DNA from: Actinomycetota bacterium
Lineage (GTDB): Bacteria; Actinomycetota; Actinomycetes; Actinomycetales; Microbacteriaceae
NCBI GenBank assembly: GCA_009702455.1
Contig: WLIA01000003.1
Location: 1 to 64,000 of the forward strand
Reading direction: 5' to 3'
Length of the DNA stretch: 64,000 bases
The notes under the pieces are model-generated. The model was not told the origin of the DNA and did no database searches. It worked only from the letters and a program-made list of their open reading frames with translations. The position numbers and the translations under genes are program-made. This document shows positions 1-10,799 of this stretch, one piece after another (positions within the stretch are counted from its first letter, which is position 1; each line of letters opens with the position of its first letter).

Positions 1-2
1 AG

Positions 3-275
3 CTTGTGGCCGGTGACGTGTCTGCCGTTGTCGATCGAATCACGGATGCTCACCCCGGCCGCCTGTTCGTCGTCGGCGGGGCCGACGTCGCCAGGCAGTT
101 GCTCGAAGCCGGCAAGCTCGACGTGGTGGTGTTGACCACAACTCCTGACCAACTGGAGGTTGGCCTCAAGCTTTGGGCTGCCGACACTTGGCGCGATGGG
201 TTCGAGCTAGTGGCTCGCGAAGAGTTCGCGAGCGGTCTCTCGCAAGAAACTTGGCGCCGCAACAAAGACGAATAG
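3..275 (+). CDS. Dihydrofolate reductase / RibD C-terminal-domain-like protein, C-terminal part (truncated by window start)
   Basis: Frame open from window edge; GRLFVVGGADVARQLLEAGKLDVVVLTTTPD resembles the C-terminal part of DHFR/RibD_C family. Confidence 0.6.
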   Translation, partial: LVAGDVSAVVDRITDAHPGRLFVVGGADVARQLLEAGKLDVVVLTTTPDQLEVGLKLWAADTWRDGFELVAREEFASGLSQETWRRNKDE

Positions 276-390
276 ACACCGCCAGCCAATCCAGGTCGCT
301 CTCGGTTAGCATGTCTTAGATGCCACTCGCACTTAGGTGCAACTTAGAAAACGTCATCCCAGTTGGTGTCTTGGCTAGGCCATATTGAAC

Positions 391-431
391 CAAGAAATCG
401 TGACCGAAGACAAGTGCGTCGCCCGCGTTTA
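391..431 (-). pseudogene. Short decayed ilvC-like fragment
   Basis: ~41 nt near-identical to 5183-5224 inside intact ilvC; minus-strand translation [15 protein letters not shown] vs Ilv[16 protein letters not shown]; no start codon and no complete gene. Confidence 0.6.
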
Positions 432-443
432 GGTGCGGAAGCG

Positions 444-1631
444 TTAGTCTCCTAGCTCTTTAAATTTCTTGGTCATGGTGTCGTTGTCCTTTGTGAGCGA
501 CTCGATGGTAACGGCGTTGGCCTTCGTCTCCGCGCTTTCAGCGTGTTGAACCCAAAGGCGCAATTGATCCTTAAGGTCGGTGAGCATATCAATGCTCTTG
601 TCGATGTCGTCTATCGCATCTTTGTATCGGTCGTTAGCCCACTTCGCCGACTTACCAATATCCTTCTTGAACTTCTCAAGGCGATCGTTGAAGAGTTCGA
701 CGTCAATGTTCTGTTGACGGATTCGCTGCAGTTCGCGCTTGTCATCGACCGTGTTTAGCGCATTGTTACGGAGCAGGGCAAGCATTGGAAGGAAGAACTG
801 CGGGCGAATCACAAACATCTTCGGGTACTTGTGGGAAACGTCCACAATCCCCTGGTTGTAATAGTCACTGTCTTTCTCGAGCATCGAAACCAGAATTGCG
901 TACTCGCAGCCTTTTTCGTTGCGATCCTTATCGAGCTCTTTGAAGAAGTCTTCGTTCTTTTTCTTCTTATCCGTGGCATCCGCCTCGTTTTTCATCTCGA
1001 GCATGACTGAAACGATTTGAATTTCGTCGACGTAGTCACGGAAGATGTAGTCACCCTGGCTTCCGGACTTGGCATTGGTGTCTTTTTCGAAATAGGCGTT
1101 CGGGAATGCCATCGCACGCACTGAGTTGAACTCGTCGGCGCAGTGCTTCTCGAGGTCTTCGCCAATTGCCTTGGTCGACTGTCGGACTTTCATGTTTTTG
1201 TACAGCTCTATCTCTTTATCCTTGACAGACAACTCGTTCAGGTGCTCTTGCCTTAAGGTTGCCTCCTGGGCTGCTTTGGCTGCTGCGAGCACCTTCATGT
1301 CCGCTTCCAACTGTGTATTTTGGGTAATCAGGTCTGCGAGCGCCTTTGTCTTGTCCAACTCAGCTGCTGTTGCGGCTGAAGTGAGCTCTGAATTGAGTCG
1401 GGTATTCTCCTGAATTAGCGCTACTCTCTCAGCCTCGGCTTTGGCCTCGATTTCCTTAGCCGAAATTTGAGCCTCTAACTCAAGGCGCTTCTCGGCCTCC
1501 ACTAAGCGCTTGTGGAGTTCATCACTGAACTCGTGATCGCGCACCTGCTTAACGATGTCAGCGAACGGAGCATCGTCGATGGTGAACACTGACTTGCAAT
1601 TCGGGCATTTGATTTCTTTTGAATTACTCAT
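444..1631 (-). CDS. DUF2130 domain-containing protein (N-terminal Zn ribbon, coiled coil, PD-(D/E)XK-like C-terminal domain)
   Basis: 395 aa; N-terminal IKCPNCKSVFTID, long coiled coil, then GDYIF...VSVMLEMKNE typical of DUF2130 proteins. Confidence 0.8.
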   Translation of the reverse strand: MSNSKEIKCPNCKSVFTIDDAPFADIVKQVRDHEFSDELHKRLVEAEKRLELEAQISAKEIEAKAEAERVALIQENTRLNSELTSAATAAELDKTKALADLITQNTQLEADMKVLAAAKAAQEATLRQEHLNELSVKDKEIELYKNMKVRQSTKAIGEDLEKHCADEFNSVRAMAFPNAYFEKDTNAKSGSQGDYIFRDYVDEIQIVSVMLEMKNEADATDKKKKNEDFFKELDKDRNEKGCEYAILVSMLEKDSDYYNQGIVDVSHKYPKMFVIRPQFFLPMLALLRNNALNTVDDKRELQRIRQQNIDVELFNDRLEKFKKDIGKSAKWANDRYKDAIDDIDKSIDMLTDLKDQLRLWVQHAESAETKANAVTIESLTKDNDTMTKKFKELGD

Positions 1632-1640
1632 GGCTTCTTT

Positions 1641-2102
1641 CTAACTCTCGATGTTTCTATTTAGCACGACTGGCAATGGGACCAGTCGCAAACTGCAGTG
1701 ATGGGCAATCTTGTCTAAGGCGGATTTGATCAAGGACTCCAGGTTGGAGCCTTCAACTCCCGCTGTGTAGTATGGTTCGCCCTCGGTGTCCGAACCGGGC
1801 GTTAGTAATGTCACACTACTTCGCAACTGAGAAATACGAAAGTTGCGCTTTGTGACTGGCTCGACCAGTTCGCGCCATTTATACCAATTTGATGTGCCAT
1901 TGAATCCGGGAACTGTTGACGTGAATAAGAGTTCATAGCCATCGTTGAGGACGACAGTCAGAGTCGAGACCTTACCTAGGTATTGAACCCCGCCTTGCAG
2001 CCTAAGTTTGCCTTCTAGTTCCAACCGGATTTGCTCCGTTTCCAATTCCAAGCCTAACTCTGGGAAAAGTAGACGTAAGGATTCTGCGTCGTGTGTATTC
2101 AC
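1641..2102 (-). CDS. Hypothetical protein (GTG start overlapping upstream stop proposed)
   Basis: ORF 1641-2141; GTG at 2102 overlaps TAG of the WhiB-like gene (TAGTG), suggesting translational coupling; no recognised domain. Confidence 0.5.
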   Translation of the reverse strand: MNTHDAESLRLLFPELGLELETEQIRLELEGKLRLQGGVQYLGKVSTLTVVLNDGYELLFTSTVPGFNGTSNWYKWRELVEPVTKRNFRISQLRSSVTLLTPGSDTEGEPYYTAGVEGSNLESLIKSALDKIAHHCSLRLVPLPVVLNRNIES

Positions 2103-2539
2103 TATGCCACTTCCAAACTTGATCGAAGAGCCCCGCGCCAACGAACAACCGTGCGCTTATCAACGCCGAATCTCAGGGCTACTTCTGCCGCGCTCGAATT
2201 CAGAATGAAGATCGACTCTTGGATAATGTGCTCGATGTCCAGCAGGCTGATAATAGGCTTGCCACCACGAATGAGAAACCGCTCTTTTTCACTGAGCCCG
2301 CCGAATACCCCGTATTCGGCAAATTGAACACCCCACCTTGCGCACTCAGCAAGAATTGGACAGTCGACACAAATAGCTTTAGCGGTGAGAATGTCGGAAG
2401 AATCCTCCGAGAAGAAAAGGTTCGTGTCCTGACTTTTGCAATTACCTTCAAGGCCAAAAACAGGTAATTTCGTTGGCAGGTCAAGGGATGGGAAACGCCC
2501 AGACTTGGCTAGACGGACGCTAATTGGAGTTCGAGCCAT
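2102..2539 (-). CDS. WhiB-like Fe-S regulator with C-terminal HTH-like extension
   Basis: C...CVDCPILAEC with GVFGGLSEKER (Wbl signature); tail SSAAEVALRFGVDKRTVVRWRGAL looks like an HTH; ATG at 2539 chosen over 2611. Confidence 0.75.
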   Translation of the reverse strand: MARTPISVRLAKSGRFPSLDLPTKLPVFGLEGNCKSQDTNLFFSEDSSDILTAKAICVDCPILAECARWGVQFAEYGVFGGLSEKERFLIRGGKPIISLLDIEHIIQESIFILNSSAAEVALRFGVDKRTVVRWRGALRSSLEVA

Positions 2540-2541
2540 AC

Positions 2542-2796
2542 TCAGAGTCCTTTCGGGATTGACGACCATTTGGCTTTGGAGGTCAGATGGACACCGGAGC
2601 AAAGCTGACATTTATACTTGCGGACCTCTTGCCTGCGGCAATTCACCCCATTCATGGCGGCGCCGTTACGATGATTGGCTGCTCGATGCAATGCATCGAC
2701 TGCCTGTCGCGGATCACGGAACCTCTTCTTGCCGCTGGGACATTGACGCTTTTGCCCTTTGGTGTGGAGGGGGCGCTCTCCGTTGAATTTACTCAT
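2542..2796 (-). CDS. Small putative zinc-binding protein
   Basis: 84 aa; CPSGKKRF... and KYKCQLCSGVHLTSK zinc-knuckle-like pattern; ends 3 bp before the WhiB-like start. Confidence 0.55.
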   Translation of the reverse strand: MSKFNGERPLHTKGQKRQCPSGKKRFRDPRQAVDALHRAANHRNGAAMNGVNCRRQEVRKYKCQLCSGVHLTSKAKWSSIPKGL

Positions 2797-2886
2797 GAAA
2801 CATTTCTTTCTGTGATAGTTGCTACTTGACTTAACCCCTCAACCTCAACTTAGCAAATAAAATTCTAAAAATGTAGCCAGTTTTTA

Positions 2887-2915
2887 GTGCTGTTCGCTCA
2901 TGGCAGAAACAGCAC
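2887..2915. promoter_or_regulatory. Perfect inverted repeat, candidate operator upstream of the 393-aa ORF
   Basis: GTGCTGTT-13 nt-AACAGCAC in the divergent region, just upstream of a TAAAAT box (2933-2938). Confidence 0.45.
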
Positions 2916-2957
2916 AATGTCGTGGTTTGGGCTAAAATTTGAGGTGGAGGTTACCCG

Positions 2958-4139
2958 ATGAGTATTAAAGGTGAACAAGCGCTTAGTGCGGTTCAGGAGC
3001 TTCTCGATCAGGAGCAAAGGGCTGAGGCCGGAAAAATGTCCTTAGAACTAGCCAAAGCTGCACAGCCGCAAATGATCGAGCTCGGTTTGTCTGACCGGTC
3101 GCTGAAGCTCTTCGAGAGTTTCAGAGCAGCATCCACTAAGACCGCTAACTCTGCTGACATCCTGGCGTATCACTATCTGCGCAACAAAGCTCCCGCCGCA
3201 GATGTGAACGAGGATCCAAAGTTTATACACTTCTCCCTGCGTCTTACTCAAGGATTTGAGATTGACCAAAAGGCTGTCAAACGCCTGTACGACAACATGT
3301 TGCCCCTCTACTCTGAGCTGGAACGGAAGTTACTGCAATCAAGAAGTCGCCGGACACACACAGAGGCTGTCTTGCGAATCTTTAAGCCTAGATACCTGTC
3401 AAACTGGAGAACAGACAATGTAACTCAGATTGACTTCGCGTATCTCGAACGAGAGACCAAAAAACTTCGCGAACGTCGCTTATCGAGTCCTGAGGAAATA
3501 CAAACCTGGTCGCAAGATGTTTTTAATCTGTTTGCCAATACTGCAGTCATGACAAACGAACAAAGAGATTTTGTGATTAGTCGGTCCAAGAATGATCCCA
3601 AAGTAAAAAAGCCGCTAGGGCTAATAAGCGAGGGCAGCCTAGAAATTTATTCCAGCCGGTGGAAGACATGGTTTGCGATTCATGGCACTGAGCTCCTACA
3701 ACTTGATTACAGTTCGATCCCGCCACTAGACAGCGATATCTCCAAAAATGAAGCTGCCCGACACGTTTGGAACGAAGCTTCGAAAATGCGGGACGACCTC
3801 AATTGGAAAATGAAAAAGGTAAATGACCAAATTTTGAACCTGCAAAGCGCGTTGGCGTCGAACCAAAAGGGATCTGTCCGTGTACTGCTTGAGTCAGCAT
3901 CCGACAGTGAAATCAACTCGTCGTGGTCGTCGTCGGTAAACCCAGACGCTATACAAGGGCTCTCGACCTGGATAGCGGAAACGCGAACATTCTGGGTTGC
4001 CGCTGCAGAGACCGTCAAGGGTGAAGTTAGTTTTAAATCCGGTTCGAACGAGACCAAGCACAGCCTTCCTGAAATGACCTTGGATAAGTTCAGCAAACTT
4101 GTATCGGATGCGATTTCGAGACGCTTAGAGGGTAATTAG
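2958..4139 (+). CDS. Hypothetical protein, 393 aa
   Basis: Long ORF with GAGGTGGAGG upstream; no recognisable family. Confidence 0.7.
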   Translation: MSIKGEQALSAVQELLDQEQRAEAGKMSLELAKAAQPQMIELGLSDRSLKLFESFRAASTKTANSADILAYHYLRNKAPAADVNEDPKFIHFSLRLTQGFEIDQKAVKRLYDNMLPLYSELERKLLQSRSRRTHTEAVLRIFKPRYLSNWRTDNVTQIDFAYLERETKKLRERRLSSPEEIQTWSQDVFNLFANTAVMTNEQRDFVISRSKNDPKVKKPLGLISEGSLEIYSSRWKTWFAIHGTELLQLDYSSIPPLDSDISKNEAARHVWNEASKMRDDLNWKMKKVNDQILNLQSALASNQKGSVRVLLESASDSEINSSWSSSVNPDAIQGLSTWIAETRTFWVAAAETVKGEVSFKSGSNETKHSLPEMTLDKFSKLVSDAISRRLEGN

Positions 4140-4424
4140 CGTCCACCTTTTTCAGCCGATGCTCTTTCTGGTACCCAACCTCTGTTTGACCGATTGGTGC
4201 TTGATGAGATTTCACCGTCGGCAAAGATCACGTTGGTGCCTTCATGTCGACAAGTGTTGGCGACAATCGTCATAGTTCTTGCTGCTATGGCTTTCACATT
4301 CTATGGAACTAGGCAAAGGTCGCAAGAAATAGGGCGCCTAAAATCGAATCTGCGGTCTTGAACACTTTTTCAAGCGTTACGCCATCATGATGGCTCAAGG
4401 GTAGTTTCAGTGCTCCGAAATGAA

Positions 4425-4456
4425 GAGACCCCGCCGGAAGACCGACGGGGTCTTTT
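4425..4456. terminator. Rho-independent terminator-like hairpin downstream of ilvC
   Basis: AGACCCCGCCGG / CCGACGGGGTCT stem (one mismatch) followed by TTTT on + strand. Confidence 0.65.
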
Positions 4457-4474
4457 CGTAAAACATTCGAGCGA

Positions 4475-5563
<1,089 letters not shown>

Positions 5564-6073
5564 CTATTTGCTTACCTTCTCGGTGATCGACTTTGAGCCA
5601 CGGCCCATTGCCAAAACGCCAGACTGCACGAGCTCTTTGATGCCGAATGGCTCGAGAACCTTGAGCAGCGCTTGGCACTTTGCGGTGTCGCCGGTGACCT
5701 CGATGATGATGGCGTCGCTAACCACGTCGATGACGCGAGCTCTAAACAGGTTCACGGCTTCGAGCACCTGACCTCGGCTTGCGGCGTCGGTCTTCACCTT
5801 GATCAGCATGTGGTCGCGCTGCACGGCCTGGTCTGGCTCGAGCTCGACAATCTTGATTACGTTGATCAGTTTGTTGAGCTGCTTGGTGACCTGCTCAAGC
5901 GGTGCGCCATCGAGCTGAACCACCACGGTGATGCGGCTGAGACCCTCGATTTCGCTGGTTCCCACGGCAAGGCTCTGAATGTTGAAGCCGCGGCGAGCAA
6001 AGAGCCCGGCCACGCGGGTTAGCAGACCCGGCTTGTCTTCAACGAGAAGTGACAAAACGTGCTGAGTCATCAT
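5564..6073 (-). CDS. ilvN: Acetolactate synthase small subunit
   Basis: 169 aa; HVLSLLVEDKPGLLTRVAGLFARRGFNIQSLAVG ACT domain. Confidence 0.97.
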   Translation of the reverse strand: MMTQHVLSLLVEDKPGLLTRVAGLFARRGFNIQSLAVGTSEIEGLSRITVVVQLDGAPLEQVTKQLNKLINVIKIVELEPDQAVQRDHMLIKVKTDAASRGQVLEAVNLFRARVIDVVSDAIIIEVTGDTAKCQALLKVLEPFGIKELVQSGVLAMGRGSKSITEKVSK

Positions 6074-7824
6074 TACTCCCTACCGTCCCAGACCGGAGCC
6101 GAATCGCGTGCATACTGCACCTCGTCGTTCGAGAGGCCGGCGGCAACCATCGGCCAAACCATCGAGTCGCGGCTAACGATGAAGTCAATAACCACTGGTC
6201 GGTCGTTAGTTTCAATCGCGAGCTTGATGGCCGCGTCGATGTCTTCTTCTTTTTCAACACGGATTCCTAGGCAGCCGTAAGCGTCTGCCAACTTCACGAA
6301 GTCGGGAACCATCGCGGTGTCGGTGCCGGTGTTGAGGTCGGTGTGTGAGTAACGCTTGTCATAAAACAACGTCTGCCACTGACGAACCATACCGAGCGAA
6401 GAGTTGTTGATAACGGCAACCTTGATCGGAATGTTGTTGATAGTGCAAGTGGCAAGTTCTTGGTTGGTCATCTGAAAACATCCGTCGCCGTCGATTGCCC
6501 AAACCAAACGCTCTGGCTGACCAACCTTTGCGCCCATCGCCGCCGGCACCGCGTAACCCATGGTTCCGGCGCCGCCCGAGTTGAGCCACGAGTTTGGTCG
6601 CTCATACTTCACGAACTGCGCGCTCCACATTTGGTGCTGACCAACGCCAGCCGCATAGATTGCTTCAGGGCCGCTGAGCTCACCGATGCGCTTGATGACA
6701 TACTGCGGTGAAAGTTTTCCGTCTTCTTCGTGGGTGTAGCCGAGCGGGTAGCGCTCAACGAGACCGTTTAAGAACTTCCACCACTCTGCAAATTCTGGCT
6801 TCTTCTTTTGCGTTGATGAAATCTCTGCAATCAGCTCGGTGATGACATCCTTTAGGTCGCCAACGATTGGCACATCTGCGAAGCGAATCTTGCCGATTTC
6901 GGCAGGGTCGATATCGACATGGATGACCTTCGCGCCAGGCGCAAAACTCTTCACGTCACCGGTTACGCGGTCGTCGAAACGAGCGCCGAGGGTAATCAAG
7001 AGGTCAGACTTCTGAAGCGAGGTCACCGCCGGAACCGTGCCGTGCATGCCGGGCATGCCCAGGTTCTGCGGGTGCGAGTCAGGAAACGCACCACGTGCCA
7101 TAAGAGTGGTAACCACCGGAACATTGATGAGTTCGGCCAACTTGAGCAATTCTTCTGAAGCGCGCGAGCGAATGATTCCGCCACCAACATAGAGCACCGG
7201 CTTCTGCGACTCGGCGATCAACTGAGCTGCGGCCTGAATCTGCTTGCCGTGCGCTTTGGTTACCGGCTTGTAGCCAGGAAGGTCAACCTTCGGTGGCCAA
7301 ACAAAAGGTGCCTTTGCAACCTGAGCGTCTTTGGTGACGTCAACCAATACTGGGCCTGGGCGACCTGTGGTTGCAATCAGGTAAGCACTTGCCATCACCT
7401 CTGGAATATCCTCTGCGCGAGTAACCAAGAACGAGTGCTTGGTAATCGGCATCGTGATTCCAACGATGTCGGCCTCTTGAAAAGCGTCTGTACCGATTAG
7501 CTTGCTGCCGACCTGACCGGTGATTGCGAGCAACGGAACGCTATCCATGTGCGCATCTGCAATTGCGGTAACCAGGTTGGTAGCTCCTGGGCCAGAAGTT
7601 GCGATGCAAACACCAAGTTTGCCGGTTGCGCTCGCGTAACCCTCGGCCGCGTGACCTGCACCCTGTTCGTGACGCACAAGGATGTGGCGAATCTGCTTCG
7701 AATCCATAAGCGGGTCATAGGTTGGCAAAATTGCGCCACCTGGCAAACCAAAAATGGTGTCGATGCCGAGTAGCTCAAGGCTGCGAATGATCGCCTGAGC
7801 GCCCGTCATTAATTCTTGAGACAT
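6073..7824 (-). CDS. ilvB: Acetolactate synthase large subunit
   Basis: 583 aa ThDP enzyme; [22 protein letters not shown]. Confidence 0.97.
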   Translation of the reverse strand: MSQELMTGAQAIIRSLELLGIDTIFGLPGGAILPTYDPLMDSKQIRHILVRHEQGAGHAAEGYASATGKLGVCIATSGPGATNLVTAIADAHMDSVPLLAITGQVGSKLIGTDAFQEADIVGITMPITKHSFLVTRAEDIPEVMASAYLIATTGRPGPVLVDVTKDAQVAKAPFVWPPKVDLPGYKPVTKAHGKQIQAAAQLIAESQKPVLYVGGGIIRSRASEELLKLAELINVPVVTTLMARGAFPDSHPQNLGMPGMHGTVPAVTSLQKSDLLITLGARFDDRVTGDVKSFAPGAKVIHVDIDPAEIGKIRFADVPIVGDLKDVITELIAEISSTQKKKPEFAEWWKFLNGLVERYPLGYTHEEDGKLSPQYVIKRIGELSGPEAIYAAGVGQHQMWSAQFVKYERPNSWLNSGGAGTMGYAVPAAMGAKVGQPERLVWAIDGDGCFQMTNQELATCTINNIPIKVAVINNSSLGMVRQWQTLFYDKRYSHTDLNTGTDTAMVPDFVKLADAYGCLGIRVEKEEDIDAAIKLAIETNDRPVVIDFIVSRDSMVWPMVAAGLSNDEVQYARDSAPVWDGRE

Positions 7825-7850
7825 ATTTATCCTCGTTAGCTTTGGGCTAA

Positions 7851-9542
7851 CTATCCGGTGTAGGCACCCTCAGCAGCTGAGTGAACCAATTTTGAATACT
7901 TAGCGAGAACGCCGCGCGTATAACGCGGTGGAAGCGGTTGCCAATCTTGCTTACGGGCAACCAACTCTTCTGGCTCAACGAGTAGTTCGAGCGAACGAGT
8001 TGCGATATCGACTCGAATCAAGTCTCCATCGCGCACCAGAGCAATTGGTCCACCATCGGTGGCCTCTGGAGCAATGTGTCCGATGCAAAGGCCGGTTGTG
8101 CCGCCTGAGAATCGTCCGTCTGTCAATAGTAGAACATCCTTGCCGAGGCCCGCACCTTTGATTGCGGCCGTGATGGCCAACATCTCGCGCATGCCTGGGC
8201 CGCCCTTTGGCCCCTCGTAGCGAATAACCACAACGTCGCCCGCCTTGATCGAGCCTTCGGTTAGGGCATCCATGGCAGCACGCTCGCGATCGAAGACCCT
8301 TGCTGGGCCAGTGAAATCAGCGAGGTCGAAGCCTGCGGTCTTCACAACCGCGCCGTCTGGTGCCATCGAACCGCGCAGAATCGAGATTCCGCCGGTCTTG
8401 TGAATTGGGTTGCCCATTGCTCTGATGATCTTGCCGTCTGGGTCTGGCGGGTTGATCGAAGCTAGGTTCTCGGCCATGGTCTTGCCGGTCACGGTGAGCA
8501 CATCGCCGTGCAGCAGCCCTGCGTCGAGAAGTGCCTTCATGAGAACTGGCACGCCACCAACGCGGTCAACGTCGTTCATGACATAACGGCCGAATGGCTT
8601 GAGGTCACCGAGGTGTGGCACCTTGTCGGCGATTCGGTTGAAGTCGTCGAGGGTTAGGTCGACATCGGCCTCGCGCGCGATTGCGAGCAAGTGCAACACT
8701 GCGTTGGTTGAACCACCGAATGCCATCAAAACGGCAATCGCGTTTTCGAAAGCTTTCTTAGTCATGATGTCGCGCGCGGTGATGCCCTGGCGCAAAAGGT
8801 TTACGACGGCTTCACCCGAGCGGTGTGCCCAGTTGTCGCGACGACGGTCTGCCGATGGAGGCGATGCGCTGCCAGGCAAACTCATACCGAGTGCTTCTGC
8901 AATCGAGGCCATGGTGTTTGCTGTGTACATTCCGCCGCAGGCACCTTCGCCAGGGCAGATCGCGCGCTCGATTCGACCGAGATCTTCTTCTGACATCTTG
9001 CCGGCCTTGCAAGCACCAACCGCTTCGAAAGCGTCGATGATGGTTACTTCTTTTTCTGTGCCGTCTTCGAGACGCACCCATCCTGGCGCAATTGAACCTG
9101 CATACAAGAACACGGATGAAAGGTTGAGGCGAGCTGCTGCCATGAGCATGCCCGGTAGCGACTTGTCGCAACCGGCGAGCAACACGCTGCCGTCGAGACG
9201 TTCTGCCTGCATCACGGTCTCGACCGAGTCGGCGATGACCTCGCGGCTGACGAGAGAAAAGTGCATGCCCTCGTGACCCATTGAGATGCCGTCAGAAACC
9301 GAGATGGTTCCGAATTCGAGTGGATAACCGCCGGCCGCGTGAACACCGGTCTTGGCTGCATCGGCCAGACGATCGAGGCTGAGGTTGCAGGGAGTGACTT
9401 CGTTCCAAGAGCTGGCAACGCCGATTTGTGGCTTTTCCCAGTCGTCGTCGCCCATGCCAACAGCGCGAAGCATGCCGCGCGAAGCGGTTTTTTCGATTCC
9501 GTCGGTTACGTCGCGAGAACGCGGTTTCATGTCTGCAGTCAT
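7851..9542 (-). CDS. ilvD: Dihydroxy-acid dehydratase
   Basis: 563 aa; [44 protein letters not shown]. Confidence 0.97.
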   Translation of the reverse strand: MTADMKPRSRDVTDGIEKTASRGMLRAVGMGDDDWEKPQIGVASSWNEVTPCNLSLDRLADAAKTGVHAAGGYPLEFGTISVSDGISMGHEGMHFSLVSREVIADSVETVMQAERLDGSVLLAGCDKSLPGMLMAAARLNLSSVFLYAGSIAPGWVRLEDGTEKEVTIIDAFEAVGACKAGKMSEEDLGRIERAICPGEGACGGMYTANTMASIAEALGMSLPGSASPPSADRRRDNWAHRSGEAVVNLLRQGITARDIMTKKAFENAIAVLMAFGGSTNAVLHLLAIAREADVDLTLDDFNRIADKVPHLGDLKPFGRYVMNDVDRVGGVPVLMKALLDAGLLHGDVLTVTGKTMAENLASINPPDPDGKIIRAMGNPIHKTGGISILRGSMAPDGAVVKTAGFDLADFTGPARVFDRERAAMDALTEGSIKAGDVVVIRYEGPKGGPGMREMLAITAAIKGAGLGKDVLLLTDGRFSGGTTGLCIGHIAPEATDGGPIALVRDGDLIRVDIATRSLELLVEPEELVARKQDWQPLPPRYTRGVLAKYSKLVHSAAEGAYTG

Positions 9543-9603
9543 TTACCAAGTCTAAACGGGCATCGGGCTGAGGCCTAGGGTCAGCAAACTTGCAGGTTTG
9601 GGG

Positions 9604-9720
9604 CTACTTGCCGCTCAAGACGATGTAGCCGATGGCTCCGGCGATAACGAAGATTGGCACCGACATCGCTAGAAATGCCGCGCCGATAACTTCGAGGGTG
9701 CTAGGTGCCTTGTCTTCCAT
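9604..9720 (-). CDS. 38-aa single-pass membrane microprotein (not in supplied ORF list)
   Basis: Manual translation MEDKAPSTLEVIGAAFLAMSVPIFVIAGAIGYIVLSGK*, 61 bp upstream of ilvD. Confidence 0.55.
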   Translation of the reverse strand: MEDKAPSTLEVIGAAFLAMSVPIFVIAGAIGYIVLSGK

Positions 9721-9789
9721 GCCTAAATCCTAATCGTGCTGCGCCCCGAATAAACAAATTCGAGCCCGAGTATTGACCGCGTTGTGAGG

Positions 9790-10242
9790 CTAAGGCTCAG
9801 AGGTAAAGCCTTTGGCTTCGCGCCTGAAGAGCAAAATGAACGCCAGCGCCATCAATAGAAAGCTCATCCCGGAAAGGGGGAACATCGAATAGCCCTGTGC
9901 ATCAATGTCAGAACCGGGATAACCGATGGCCAGTAATCCCAAACCCACAAAGAGCCAAAAGAAACCGAAAAACAGGCTGAGCGTGAATAGAAGTCGCCGA
10001 CCGAGAAGCGAATTAGGCTGCGACGCAAGTTGAACCAGGCCAACGATGGCAGTTATGCCTCCAGCTGGGAGAGTAAACATGAGTAGCCATAGCGCAGCGC
10101 TTCCTGAATAGATGTCTCGACTCGCGAGTGAAGAAGGCAAGGCCAACAGCAGCGGACTGAAAACTATTACTCCGCCAAAAAGCATCAAAAACATGCCTCG
10201 TTTAAAGAGACCATTCTTTGCGAAGGTCCAAGCCGCTTTCAT
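9790..10242 (-). CDS. Hypothetical multi-pass membrane protein
   Basis: 150 aa with several hydrophobic segments; start overlaps stop of upstream ORF. Confidence 0.65.
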   Translation of the reverse strand: MKAAWTFAKNGLFKRGMFLMLFGGVIVFSPLLLALPSSLASRDIYSGSAALWLLMFTLPAGGITAIVGLVQLASQPNSLLGRRLLFTLSLFFGFFWLFVGLGLLAIGYPGSDIDAQGYSMFPLSGMSFLLMALAFILLFRREAKGFTSEP

Positions 10243-10691
10243 TTGCGTCCCACTTTCAGACTGCGAAGAGACAACCAGATAATGCCGGAACCGGCAATCA
10301 GCGAAACGCCTCCGCGAACTGCAGCCGTAGGGTCCACACCAATGAGAATGAAATCTAAAAAGGAACCTAGCGCGAGACTCGCGCCAAAAAAGATACCTAT
10401 CACTGCCAAAGTTTTTTTAGCAGTGCTTGGCGCTTGATTCGCCGATTCAGCTGCCACGGAAGGCCGCGATGCCGCACTGGACTTTTCCTTCGATAAACGC
10501 CACCCATAGTAAATCATGGCTAGCGAAACTGGGTTTGGTAAAACATAAACCAACCACAAATACCAAGGGATGTCTCGCGCGAAGCCATACTCACTGAACA
10601 GCGAGGCGATCGCAGAGAGCAGTATCGAGCTTGCCGGTAAAGCAATCAGCGCTCCACCGATTATTAGCCCGAGACTCAAATACTTCTTCAT
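10239..10691 (-). CDS. Hypothetical membrane protein (shortened start)
   Basis: ATG at 10691 (MKKYLSLGLIIGG...) with GAGGAG Shine-Dalgarno; the longer ORF to 11297 is antisense to crtB. Confidence 0.7.
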   Translation of the reverse strand: MKKYLSLGLIIGGALIALPASSILLSAIASLFSEYGFARDIPWYLWLVYVLPNPVSLAMIYYGWRLSKEKSSAASRPSVAAESANQAPSTAKKTLAVIGIFFGASLALGSFLDFILIGVDPTAAVRGGVSLIAGSGIIWLSLRSLKVGRK

Positions 10692-10799
10692 GATTTTCTC
10701 CTCAGGAGTTCCTGAAGATATTGGTGAAGTTGCGTCACTCGGCCCCCAAACCGTCGAATATTCTCTTGGCATATTTATACAACGACTTAGGCTTAGACG

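Noticed and set aside
320-459. Possible aspartyl-protease-like micro-ORF (GHDFLVQYGLAKTPTGMTFSKL)
   Set aside because: No start codon and clear nucleotide similarity to ilvC over the core; treated as ilvC relic.
8599-9276. 225-aa ORF on + strand
   Set aside because: Antisense shadow of ilvD; low-complexity Arg/Ser-rich translation.
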